A stretch of DNA of 64,000 nt from Symbiodinium natans (lineage: Eukaryota; Sar; Dinophyceae; Suessiales; Symbiodiniaceae). Below the pieces are notes generated by a model. It saw nothing but the letters and a program-made list of their open reading frames with translations, had not been told where the DNA came from and did no database searches. The stretch covers positions 51,001-115,000 of the forward strand of contig CAJNDS010002751.1 in the NCBI GenBank assembly GCA_905221605.1. The letters run 5' to 3'. Made by a program: the position numbers and the translations under genes. Position 1 is the first letter of the stretch, and every line of letters starts with the position of its first letter. This document shows, piece after piece, positions 9,229 through 18,643 of the stretch.

Positions 9229-11373
9229 TCAGTCCTGGATCGGTGCTGGCCAGACCAAGAGGAACCCTCTTGGCTGGACTCTTAGCTCCAGCGGGACTGT
9301 CATCCAATGGCCTTTGGTCTGGCAAAGACCTCTAAGAGGGTAGCCTTCTTGGTGGAGCTCACGTAGCACGTCCTTGCCCGGCACCCCAGCTGCAAAACTC
9401 CGAAGGCGAAGGTCTGGCGTTAATACCAGACCTCGACCGCTGGGCCTCTTTTCTTGAAAAAGCCTCATAGGTCGTGTTGGATCGCAGTACTGGCACGAAC
9501 GCTCAGTGTACTGCGACTCTGCCAGCAGACATTTCAGCAGAGTATAGTCCACCTCCGCTTGGCACCCCTGTGGGTCCGGCTCGAACACAATTTCGAGCAC
9601 TGATCCAGGGACTACGTGACTCAACTGTTCCTTCATCACAGGAGGGAAGGAGATGAGGCGGTTCTCATGGCCCGGCAAATGGCTCATTAACCTAGAAAGC
9701 CTGAAACCGCACCTCCAAACTAGCAGTACGCATTCCAGAATGCGACGGGTGCAGTGGACCCTTAGAGGCGCCTCGCTTTCGCCTTGTATAGTAATTATCC
9801 TATACGCTGCGGCGTCCGGGTCTTCACTTATCCTTAGCCTAATCCTATAACCTTCCCTTTGGATTGGCCCTGAACCGTCTGCTTCGGTTGCACTTGCCAC
9901 AGATCTGACTGCAGCTGACGCCGGTTCATGATGGCGGCGGGAATCAGAGGGCCCTGGACGGCTCTCTAAATGAACATTGAGTCCCAAGGACTCCACACGA
10001 CCGAATGTCTCAGTCTTGAGTGCTGCGGGCTTCACGTTGGTTGACTCAGCCCTAAGAGTTAAAACCTCTGGCTTATCAACACTCTCAGTGGCAACCACGT
10101 TAGAAACCAACCTTGTCCCAGCAGGAGCTCGCAAATCTTCCTCCTGCTGCTGCTCTTCCTTTTTCAGCCTTTCATATTCCAGATCCAGGATTTCATCGTG
10201 GGACATCCACAGTCTGTCTGTAACACCACTTCTTTCCTCTGCTTCCTCTTGACCACTAACTGGATTAGAGAGAACAGCAGGGTTAGAAGTTTGAAAAGAC
10301 GATGCCTTCGAAGACCCTTGCGTGGAGCCTTGGCCTGCCGTTTCGCCAGAGACTTCATTGAAAGCTGCTCCGCTTCCGGCCTCATTTGAGGACGATGCTT
10401 CTGGTACGGAGCTCTTTGAAGTCGGATCCTCCTCTTTGATATGCATAGAGGCTAAAGATTCCTTTGAAGGCGGCACCGGTGTTTCATCTTCACCAAGGTG
10501 ACGACTGGTCGTTTGTCTTGTCAATTTCCCGGAAATGTTCAACGGCTGATCTGGAATCACACTCGGAAGGTCGACCGACCCTCTCTTCAAACCCATGCCC
10601 TTTTGTGCTACGCTGTAGTTAAATTCCAGATTGAACTTAGGTTGAACAATCTGTGGTGGCACTTTCGGCACAGGCTGATCGACTTTGACATCAAACTTGG
10701 GTTTGACAATTCCACTGCTTCCGGCAGCATGTCCTTCTCCCTGCGGTGGCGGGAGTTGAGGTCCGGGGAGTAACTTAGGCCTACTAATCCTACTACCCTC
10801 GGGGCCACTTATAACCGATCTAGACCTCACTCTAGGGGGTGGCGGCGGTGTAGGTCTTTGGCCGGAACCCTTAGCCCTGTTGCTCTTAGGTGGCGGCGGA
10901 GGTCTACGCAGTGGGCTCCTTGACCTAGCAGCACCAGATGGTGTTTCGATGGCCTTCACCGAGCACTCACTTGTCAAGCCTCCTTCTTTCACTCGTCGCC
11001 CCCTTAGGAAGTCCTTTGCAGCCTGGATAGCAGCCTTTCTTCGTTGCTCACGTATCTCGAGCAACTCAACGGCTGCCCCTTCGGCGGGCATAGGCAAAGA
11101 TTCAGGAGAACCAATGGAACTTTGTGCAGTTCCTGACGGGGATTTAGGTGGAGTTACAGGACGTCTCCAGGGCGGAGTTGCTCTTTTCTCCACACGTTTA
11201 GGTGGGGTTGACGGTGCACTGCTCCCCCGGTCCTTAGCTCTGCTTGATGAGCCTTCGCCTACATGTCTTCTGGAAGAGGTATGTGTCCGCGCATCAGAGG
11301 AATGCTCATAACGGCACTGGTCACCGTATTTGCAAAACCCCTTCTCGAAATGCGGGCAGGGGCCCCATTCCAC
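9229..11373 (-). CDS. Retroelement ORF3, CCCH finger plus C-terminal domain, 714 codons
   Basis: It opens with one complete C-x7-C-x5-C-x3-H finger (CPHFEKGFCKYGDQCRYEH, residues about 6-24). A long Ser/Pro-rich region follows, with PPPPP and SRSPLRR-type stretches, to about residue 500. The last 200 residues look globular (YRIRLRISEDPDAA, LECVLLVWRCGFRLS, CQYCDPTRPMRLF) and match nothing I can name. It follows ORF2 closely in another frame. ORF2 ends inside a similar finger about 75 bp upstream, so the two were probably one reading frame, broken by a small deletion. CCCH fingers usually bind RNA, so a Gag/nucleocapsid-like role is possible but inferred. The initiator is uncertain. Confidence 0.7.
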   Translation of the reverse strand: MEWGPCPHFEKGFCKYGDQCRYEHSSDARTHTSSRRHVGEGSSSRAKDRGSSAPSTPPKRVEKRATPPWRRPVTPPKSPSGTAQSSIGSPESLPMPAEGAAVELLEIREQRRKAAIQAAKDFLRGRRVKEGGLTSECSVKAIETPSGAARSRSPLRRPPPPPKSNRAKGSGQRPTPPPPPRVRSRSVISGPEGSRISRPKLLPGPQLPPPQGEGHAAGSSGIVKPKFDVKVDQPVPKVPPQIVQPKFNLEFNYSVAQKGMGLKRGSVDLPSVIPDQPLNISGKLTRQTTSRHLGEDETPVPPSKESLASMHIKEEDPTSKSSVPEASSSNEAGSGAAFNEVSGETAGQGSTQGSSKASSFQTSNPAVLSNPVSGQEEAEERSGVTDRLWMSHDEILDLEYERLKKEEQQQEEDLRAPAGTRLVSNVVATESVDKPEVLTLRAESTNVKPAALKTETFGRVESLGLNVHLESRPGPSDSRRHHEPASAAVRSVASATEADGSGPIQREGYRIRLRISEDPDAAAYRIITIQGESEAPLRVHCTRRILECVLLVWRCGFRLSRLMSHLPGHENRLISFPPVMKEQLSHVVPGSVLEIVFEPDPQGCQAEVDYTLLKCLLAESQYTERSCQYCDPTRPMRLFQEKRPSGRGLVLTPDLRLRSFAAGVPGKDVLRELHQEGYPLRGLCQTKGHWMTVPLELRVQPRGFLLVWPAPIQD

Positions 11374-11446
11374 CGGAGTGACGCCTGGGTTCTTTGAAGG
11401 AACTGCAGGTGTCCGCGCATCAGAGGAATGCTCATAACGGCACTGG

Positions 11447-14400
11447 TCACCAGCTGCAAAACCCTTTCTGGAAATGCGGGCACTGACCCCAATCTACCTG
11501 AGTGGCGCCTGATTTCTTTGGAGGACCTTCACCCGGATACCCCTTTGTTTTATCAAACTCCATAACAACATTGTCCTTTCTTGGGACCTTTAGCACAGGT
11601 GTTGACTCACTTAGGTCCAAGGCTTCAATAAGTTGCCCAGCTAGGGCCTTATCCCTTTTTTCGCCTGGATTTTGTGACAAGTTCTGTGCTGAATTTTGAC
11701 TTGAGGTGCGCTTTTTCGCTTTTGCTGAGAGGTGGTCTCCCCCCAAGCAATGCTCATTGCTTGCACTTTCCTCACCCTTACAGCACGCAAAAGCCATGGC
11801 AAGTGAGACCTGACAAGAAGACCTCTCTGCAACGAAGCGGCCTTCTGTCGCACAGGATGCGAGGTTTTGCTCCCCCGGTGGAGAGCGTCCACGGCGACAC
11901 GCTCTTGGGGTAGGTCTAGTTGTACCCTTGGGCGCAGGACGAGCCCATACTGAATCCAGGACAACCCTAGACACAGGTAAGGCATGAGATGCCTGAGGGA
12001 AAGACGAGGAGATAACAGGATCTCCTGTTGGACCCGATTGGTCAAGGTCTTGCTCCCCCACTTGAAGGAAAGGCGGGTATGCAGCTTGTGTGTTCGACAA
12101 CACCTCAGAGAGCTGCACCGTACCACTTTCTAGAACCCCTGACTCCCCCGGTTGAGGACAACCGAGTTGACCAGGAGTGGTCATATCTGGCAGACTTTGA
12201 GAGGACTGTATTTCCTCGCACACCGACCCATCTGCTTTTGGGATGGGAGCACAAACAGGTTTGCAAGCGCTCGGGGTCGACACAGTCTTGCCCTCATGCG
12301 CGAGCTTAGACCACAACGAATTCAGGACAAACCTGGGCACTTGTGAAGGACAACTCGGCGGTTGATTTGCGTTAACCTGAGGGAAGGTCCTATCCTCGGC
12401 AACACCGCCCGGGAGTCCGCAATGACCAGGATCTGGCTCCCCCGGATGAGGGCAACCAGTTGAACAAGTGACAGTCAGCCTTGGCAGACTCTGATTGGAC
12501 TGAGCTGCGTCGCACTCTACAACATGCAAGGCGTCCCCTTGACCTGTACCTGGAGCTATTGTCAGGACTTCCTTAACTGCAAGCTTGGACCATAGAGAGT
12601 CCAAGACACACCTGGGCACCTGCGCGGAGTGAGGGTCTACCAACACATTGCGTGAAATTAAGGCATTATCCCTCTGCTGTGGTGCCTCTACTCGGCCTTT
12701 AACCGGCAATGGCTTAAACCGGCGTAGTTTCCAAAAGGCATCATTTTTTAACATCCTCAATTTTCGTCTTGTGGACCTATCTACAACCTTCTTGCCGCCC
12801 CCGGCATTTAGTGGCTGAGCACTGATTGAACTCTCATCAGCGGGCTCATCTAGCTCTTCCTCGGAAGTGTCAGCAACGTCGGCCCACTGCATGCGCTGAA
12901 ACACCGACTGGTGCACTGTGTGCCACTGTGCTTGGGAACCACCTGCTGGTGGGACGGCTGTGGGCGCAGCAACCTTAGCCTTTGTTCCTGGGGGATTGGC
13001 CACGTAGGAGGACATGGGAAACCTTGAACCTGTCGTGGTGGCCGGCAGGTTACCACTGCACGAGAAAGACTTTGTCTTCCCTTTAGCAGGCCAGTGTGCT
13101 TTCCACCCCGCCACTAAAGTGTTTGGCGTGGACCGCGCACATGATCGGGCGTATGCACATGGCTGGGCACATAAAGGACGACATTGTCCTGGTTCACGTG
13201 AAAACACAACCCTACTAGTCCCATGATCACCCAGCTTGCGCCTAAGAATAGTGGACCCCGGAATTGACACCTTAAAACCTTTGCGGAAGTCTGACGCAGG
13301 TCGAGCTGCTGTAAGCTTCGATGTCCGGGAAGACACCCCCTGAGCCTCCTGTTGTAGTATCTCACTCAGGCTAGCCGCCGGAGGTTCAATGGGCTGCCAT
13401 ACAGGAAGGCCTTGGTTTGGCACAGGCTGTGACGCAGGGAGATTTTGGCCCGGCGGGATTACCTGAGTCTGGACCTCACTAGGTCCGCCCAAAAGCTGCT
13501 TCAGTACGCGAACTTCCCAGGCTTTCAGTGCGCGGTGTGAAAACTGGCACGCCTTATGCTTGCACTGCCCGGCAAAATGCCTGAAGCACACGCTCAACAA
13601 CCCGAATTGACGCAGTCTTTCTTTTGTTACCACCGACAAGGACTTGTGGGGGTTCGGTGGTGTTTGTTCAGCATCAACAGGCTCTTGCTTAGGGATGACA
13701 CCATCATGAAGGTATCCACACTGATTCCCTCTTTTGCAATAGCCTCGTGCAAAGTGAGGACACACCTGTACCTCTTGAACAACGGCTCCTTCCACTCGAC
13801 TGGAAACGCTTTCAGTCTTTGGGGCAACAGGGTCATGCTCATAACGGCATTCAGCCCCGTATCTGCAAAACCCCTTTTGAAAGTGTGGACATACCTCCCA
13901 TTCCACAGACGCTTTCCCGGAATCTTTAGTTGGACAATTCCCAGGCTTATGCTCCTGCTCTTCTGGAGAAGTTTGTACTGACACTTCGGAGTGATGCTTA
14001 TAACGGCACTTGTCGCCGTACCTGCAACGCCCCTTGTTGAAGTAGGGACAGACTTTCCAATCTCCCGGCGCATTGCCAGAATCCTCTGAGGCCCGACCCC
14101 TGAGATTGCGATTCTGCTCTTCACTAGAGGCTTGCTCTGGCACTTTTGAGGAATGCTCATAACGGCATTGGTCACCGTATCTGCAGAACCCCCATTCTGT
14201 GGGATCGCTGTCTGAAGCTCCAGAGGCATGGCACCTCGGTTCACAGTCCTGCTCCTCAGTGGAGACTTTGGTGGGCACTTGAGAGGTATGCTCATAACGG
14301 CACTGGTCACCGTATCTGCAGAACCCCTTTTTGAAGTGCGGACAGGGGCCCCAACGAGCAGAGACTGCTTCTGAAGTGGGCTCCAAGGCTGTCCCAAGGT

Positions 14401-17400
14401 CAGCCCTCGTTTTTCCAAAGTAGGTACAGCAGCTCCATAAGTTGTGACGACCTATTGCCTGTTTGAAAGCTTCACTATTGAACAAATAGCTCCAGGTCCT
14501 AAGTTGTAGGTCGTCAAAAGGCTCCTGGCGGGCCTTTTTCCTCAGATGTTCGCTTGAGGTTAACAGTCCATCATGGGGTCTGTCTTCATTCGGCGGCACT
14601 AGCGATGCCTGCACAAATGGCACACCATCTTCTAGCAACAACCACCTACCATCATCTTCAGGGTCGTTACTCTCATGTGCCTCGAAGAAGCTTCTGGATG
14701 GGAGCAGACTACTTAACACACAATCATACTCCTCACCACTTAGTTTCCAGTCAAGGCTATCATACAGTGATCTTACCTGACGTGCGATCATATTCATGCG
14801 GTGAATATGCTTCAGCAATTTGAAGAGGTTTTCACGAATCACCTCTTTCCCGGGCTCAGGATACCTCCCGTCTTCACGCAAATCCACAATCACTGCTTCC
14901 ATGAATGCACCAAGCTGTTCTGTGTCCTGGTACACGGACACCATGCGTGGTTGCAACTGGGCTGCTGCTTGCGACAAAACCCAATTACCCACACCAACCT
15001 CTGCTTGTTTGTGGAATTGGTTGTGCTGGATCTTAAAGTGTCCTCCCGAGTATTTTTGCCAAATATACTTAGGCAAACCCGTCTGAACCAGCCTCGGTCG
15101 CAAAACACACACATTTTCAAGGGTGGATGCCGCCGTGATCATTATCGCCAGTTTGAGTGGGTGATCATGCGGAGTCAAGGCAGGCTGCTCTTGAGGCACA
15201 GTGGGACTCACGAAGTCTTGCCCCAACTCATGGCTATACAAGCCCGTTGCAGCTGGGTTTGAGGACATTTTCTGTTCGACTGGTTCCGGCCTCGCAGCCA
15301 TATCTTGAAGCCCCGGTTCACATACAGGCTCTTTACTCTCCGTCTCTTCAACTAGCGCATTCACACCTTGATTTAACCATTCTGCGGCGCACTTTGATCT
15401 CTTTGGAGGCTGGGTACAGTTTATATTCCTGCACTCTTGAACACCCCTGGATACTCGAAACAGGGTAACGATTGACGCTAGCGCGCAGTCCTGCACCCAC
15501 GATTGCCCCCCTCCCAGCATGGCCACCACCGATTGCCAAAACCTGCGACATCCAAGTAGGGCATTAAAGTTGCTTCTTGGTGCGCCTGATTGATTTGTGA
15601 CACCGACGGCAGGGTGTACATGCATCCGACTTTGCACACCACTGTCTTGTGCCTCGGGATAGGTTCCCATGGCTTGGCACACAGCACCCTTTTGATCTGG
15701 CCTGGAACACACCGTGCCAACCCTGATCTTATAGGCACCCTTTCGAACACAAACAGCACTGTGCACATGCGTCCGACTTTGCGCGCAGCAGTTGTGGTCC
15801 CCGGGATGGACGCCCTTGACTAGATCTCCTTGGGTCTCATTTTCTTGTTTGCCCGGCGATGTGCACGCAGTTTGAGTTGCACGCACCTTACCGGTTTGGA
15901 CACCTGAGCCTTGTACCTCTGCTTTAACATGTGCCATAGATGCTGACACAAGGGCACTCAGCATCGGAAGCGAGACGCTTTGACCTTTATGCTCTCTGAG
16001 CTCACCACAGGAAAAGGCACTAAACCATGCGGGCTTAGGGTTTAGGTAGGCAGTCGATGCCTCAGCTTGCACCTGCTTTTCTGGCTGGGCACCTTGGTTC
16101 ACTGAGACAGCTTTGGGAACTGCCGATCTTTGGCTGCCCTTTGCGCTTAGACCCACATGTCCCTGCCTTAACGCGACCTGAACTATTCTGACACCTTGAA
16201 CCAATGAGCCGGCCTCCTTCAGATTGGTGTCGGGGCTCTGTTCCCTTTCCCTAGAAACTGCATATTTATGTTTTTGGTTTTGTTCTGGGTATAGGGACTC
16301 CCCCCAACGTGCGCCAACCTGTCCGGGCACGTTGCAAACTTGATACCCAGAACATAGGACTATTGGCAGGAAAACGCTCATGTTGGATCGAGATGGTGCC
16401 GACAGCAGGCGTTGCGGCGCAGGCCCGCTGGGCGGGGTCGGAAGACAACTCGACAGGGACATACCAATGGGCATTTGAGTAAGGGACCGACTCAAGGACC
16501 AGCAACGCGCTTGCGGTGCAAGCAGGCCCCCTAACCCTCCCCGGGGCAGTGGCTTTAAAGGCACCCCCTGCGAAGGGAACAACGGCAGCCTCAGTGGCCT
16601 GGGGAACAGGGACAAATGCACACATCCGACCTCAATGGGTCCGCCTAGAAAGTCATAACCGCTCTGTTGCTGGTCACTGTCTTCACTCTCCTCGTCCGAG
16701 CAGATCTGGTAGTACTCAGTACGACGCGCGGACGCCCCAGCTGAAGTTGCAGAGCTTTGCTTTCCTGGTAGGTTTGGACCATGGCCCAGGTCAGCGTTGG
16801 AGTCACCACGATACACATCGCGCTCGGACCTACCTTTGCACACAGGACCTTGCACCAAGGGTAAATCAGGACTAAACCCAACGGGCTTATGGTTCTGAGT
16901 GGAATTGGGATCACAGCGAGGCACAGCTTGCTCTGGCCTTTGATCCAGCGCAGGACCTTGCACCAAGGGTGAATCAGGACTAAACCCAACGGGCTTATGG
17001 TGCTGGCTAGAATTGACATGGTGACCCTGGTCAGGTTTCCACTCGCCCAGCTGTAGTGCGTCTGGACCATGTGCTTGCGCACACAGATGCTCAGAACCTA
17101 TGTCAAGTTCCGGCTCACGTTCTGTCGAGCGCCGAATCCCTCCCGGTAAAGGCACCTGGGATCGCAAGACGCTGCCTGTCATTGCTGGAGAGGACGCGGC
17201 ATTAGGAACAAGAAGGGTATGTGCATCTAAACCGAAAGGACCGCTAAGGTTCAGGTGGCTCGGCTGAGCACTCTTAGGGCTTATCTCCGAAGCAGGACCT
17301 AACCCAAAAGATCCTACGGAGTTAGGGTGGCTCGGCTGAGCGCTCTTAGGGCCTATCACCAAGGCAGGACTTAAACCAAAAGATCCTACCGGGTTGGAGT

Positions 17401-18643
17401 AGCTCGGCTGAGCGTTCTTAGGGCTTATCACCCCCTCCCTCGGCTTGCACAAGGACACCGGATCGCCGGTGTTTGGATGCACTGACTCCTCTGCAGTCTG
17501 CGCAGCTTTGACCCATGACGGAGTCACCTTTGAGAGATCCCCTATCAATGTCACTGGGATAGGTGACCGGATTGGCAAGGGAGGAAACGAGGTCTTGCTG
17601 GTCACACATTGCCCTGCGGCAACCAGCACAGGCTTTGACCCCTCTTTTTCCACAACACTTTGGATGCTTATGGCATTTTCTGCCTTATGCACATCAACAT
17701 CAAACCTGACCGATCGCTTAAGCTCCCGAACACCGGAAGAGTCGCGACTCACTTCCTTACATGGTTGCGGGGCTTGTTGCGGTAACGATCGTTCAAAACC
17801 ACCCTTATCATCTCTCTTTGCTTCACTTGAGATCTGACATTTGGTGGGGATCACATTTGACTCAGGCACTGATTGACCTGGGTTCGAGTTAGGGCCTAAA
17901 CCATAGGACCCCGACGAGTTAATGCGGTTCTGCTTAACGCTTCCAGGGCTTGCCTCAGACCCAATCTCGAAGTCAAAGTTCTCTTCCTGAAGTGATTGCA
18001 GAACCCTTTTCAGCCCGTCTTCTAAACCTCCAGTTGAAGTCACAGGCAAGGTGCGTGGAGGAGTGCACTCCCTCACGGACCTTTCGTCGCCTATTTCAAC
18101 GGGAACCAACCTTGCAACTTTTGGCAGATTGTTGGTGGCCTTATCATGACTAGCGGTCCACTCCTGCCTTGCACACGCATCAGAGCTTAGACCGCTCTGA
18201 ACACCACACACAAAGTCGAAGGCATGCTCTGCAGGATTCTTACCCTCTCTCGGGCCCTGAGGAGGATAATTTTCTGCTTCGCCGGACAGCCCTCTACACA
18301 CATCAGTTAAGCTCTCACCACAATGGGACTCATGAAGTTCCCCGGGACTATGAGGCTTGCAATTGCGACCAGTACCCTGCTCAGATTCTGAAAGAGCAAG
18401 GGTCGAGCACTCACCACGACTGGACTCACGAAGTTCCGCGTGAATGTGAGGCTCACAACCGCCACTGACGTTTGCATCAGGCTCAGTGGATACAAGGGTT
18501 GAGCTCTCGCCACGAAAGGACTCACGCGGTTCCCCGGGAATATGAGGCTCACAAATGCCATCAATACGCGTTTCGGGCTTCGTGGAGGCATGGATCAAGT
18601 CTACGCGGCCGCTGTAGCCTGACCATTCTGCTGCCAGTAGCAC
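11447..18643 (-). CDS. Retroelement ORF2, giant CCCH zinc-finger protein, 2398 codons
   Basis: Intron-free. The N-terminus carries about three copies of a 30-residue unit (CEPHIPGEPRESFRG type). About 27-residue repeats follow (SAQPSHPNSVGSFGL type, three copies), then a pair with HKPVGFSPD..PLVQGP. A more globular part lies around residues 1170-1410. A block of about six CCCH fingers spans roughly residues 1430-1705, for example CPHFKKGFCRYGDQCRYEH; one of these lacks its first cysteine. Near the C-terminus a VPRCVLDSLWSKLA-type unit occurs three times. It ends abruptly inside another finger (CPHFQKGFCSW, stop), where a small deletion relative to the ORF3 finger shifts the frame. No enzyme domain is visible. 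The large internally duplicated, Ser/Pro-rich makeup fits a structural Gag-like product, but a captured host gene is also possible. Confidence 0.75.
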   Translation of the reverse strand: MLLAAEWSGYSGRVDLIHASTKPETRIDGICEPHIPGEPRESFRGESSTLVSTEPDANVSGGCEPHIHAELRESSRGECSTLALSESEQGTGRNCKPHSPGELHESHCGESLTDVCRGLSGEAENYPPQGPREGKNPAEHAFDFVCGVQSGLSSDACARQEWTASHDKATNNLPKVARLVPVEIGDERSVRECTPPRTLPVTSTGGLEDGLKRVLQSLQEENFDFEIGSEASPGSVKQNRINSSGSYGLGPNSNPGQSVPESNVIPTKCQISSEAKRDDKGGFERSLPQQAPQPCKEVSRDSSGVRELKRSVRFDVDVHKAENAISIQSVVEKEGSKPVLVAAGQCVTSKTSFPPLPIRSPIPVTLIGDLSKVTPSWVKAAQTAEESVHPNTGDPVSLCKPREGVISPKNAQPSYSNPVGSFGLSPALVIGPKSAQPSHPNSVGSFGLGPASEISPKSAQPSHLNLSGPFGLDAHTLLVPNAASSPAMTGSVLRSQVPLPGGIRRSTEREPELDIGSEHLCAQAHGPDALQLGEWKPDQGHHVNSSQHHKPVGFSPDSPLVQGPALDQRPEQAVPRCDPNSTQNHKPVGFSPDLPLVQGPVCKGRSERDVYRGDSNADLGHGPNLPGKQSSATSAGASARRTEYYQICSDEESEDSDQQQSGYDFLGGPIEVGCVHLSLFPRPLRLPLFPSQGVPLKPLPRGGLGGLLAPQARCWSLSRSLTQMPIGMSLSSCLPTPPSGPAPQRLLSAPSRSNMSVFLPIVLCSGYQVCNVPGQVGARWGESLYPEQNQKHKYAVSREREQSPDTNLKEAGSLVQGVRIVQVALRQGHVGLSAKGSQRSAVPKAVSVNQGAQPEKQVQAEASTAYLNPKPAWFSAFSCGELREHKGQSVSLPMLSALVSASMAHVKAEVQGSGVQTGKVRATQTACTSPGKQENETQGDLVKGVHPGDHNCCAQSRTHVHSAVCVRKGAYKIRVGTVCSRPDQKGAVCQAMGTYPEAQDSGVQSRMHVHPAVGVTNQSGAPRSNFNALLGCRRFWQSVVAMLGGGQSWVQDCALASIVTLFRVSRGVQECRNINCTQPPKRSKCAAEWLNQGVNALVEETESKEPVCEPGLQDMAARPEPVEQKMSSNPAATGLYSHELGQDFVSPTVPQEQPALTPHDHPLKLAIMITAASTLENVCVLRPRLVQTGLPKYIWQKYSGGHFKIQHNQFHKQAEVGVGNWVLSQAAAQLQPRMVSVYQDTEQLGAFMEAVIVDLREDGRYPEPGKEVIRENLFKLLKHIHRMNMIARQVRSLYDSLDWKLSGEEYDCVLSSLLPSRSFFEAHESNDPEDDGRWLLLEDGVPFVQASLVPPNEDRPHDGLLTSSEHLRKKARQEPFDDLQLRTWSYLFNSEAFKQAIGRHNLWSCCTYFGKTRADLGTALEPTSEAVSARWGPCPHFKKGFCRYGDQCRYEHTSQVPTKVSTEEQDCEPRCHASGASDSDPTEWGFCRYGDQCRYEHSSKVPEQASSEEQNRNLRGRASEDSGNAPGDWKVCPYFNKGRCRYGDKCRYKHHSEVSVQTSPEEQEHKPGNCPTKDSGKASVEWEVCPHFQKGFCRYGAECRYEHDPVAPKTESVSSRVEGAVVQEVQVCPHFARGYCKRGNQCGYLHDGVIPKQEPVDAEQTPPNPHKSLSVVTKERLRQFGLLSVCFRHFAGQCKHKACQFSHRALKAWEVRVLKQLLGGPSEVQTQVIPPGQNLPASQPVPNQGLPVWQPIEPPAASLSEILQQEAQGVSSRTSKLTAARPASDFRKGFKVSIPGSTILRRKLGDHGTSRVVFSREPGQCRPLCAQPCAYARSCARSTPNTLVAGWKAHWPAKGKTKSFSCSGNLPATTTGSRFPMSSYVANPPGTKAKVAAPTAVPPAGGSQAQWHTVHQSVFQRMQWADVADTSEEELDEPADESSISAQPLNAGGGKKVVDRSTRRKLRMLKNDAFWKLRRFKPLPVKGRVEAPQQRDNALISRNVLVDPHSAQVPRCVLDSLWSKLAVKEVLTIAPGTGQGDALHVVECDAAQSNQSLPRLTVTCSTGCPHPGEPDPGHCGLPGGVAEDRTFPQVNANQPPSCPSQVPRFVLNSLWSKLAHEGKTVSTPSACKPVCAPIPKADGSVCEEIQSSQSLPDMTTPGQLGCPQPGESGVLESGTVQLSEVLSNTQAAYPPFLQVGEQDLDQSGPTGDPVISSSFPQASHALPVSRVVLDSVWARPAPKGTTRPTPRACRRGRSPPGEQNLASCATEGRFVAERSSCQVSLAMAFACCKGEESASNEHCLGGDHLSAKAKKRTSSQNSAQNLSQNPGEKRDKALAGQLIEALDLSESTPVLKVPRKDNVVMEFDKTKGYPGEGPPKKSGATQVDWGQCPHFQKGFCSW

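Noticed and set aside
13627-14418. 263-codon minus-strand frame over the zinc-finger region
   Set aside because: Shadow of ORF2 in another frame; the repeated finger DNA keeps it open. It lacks ordered Cys/His spacing.
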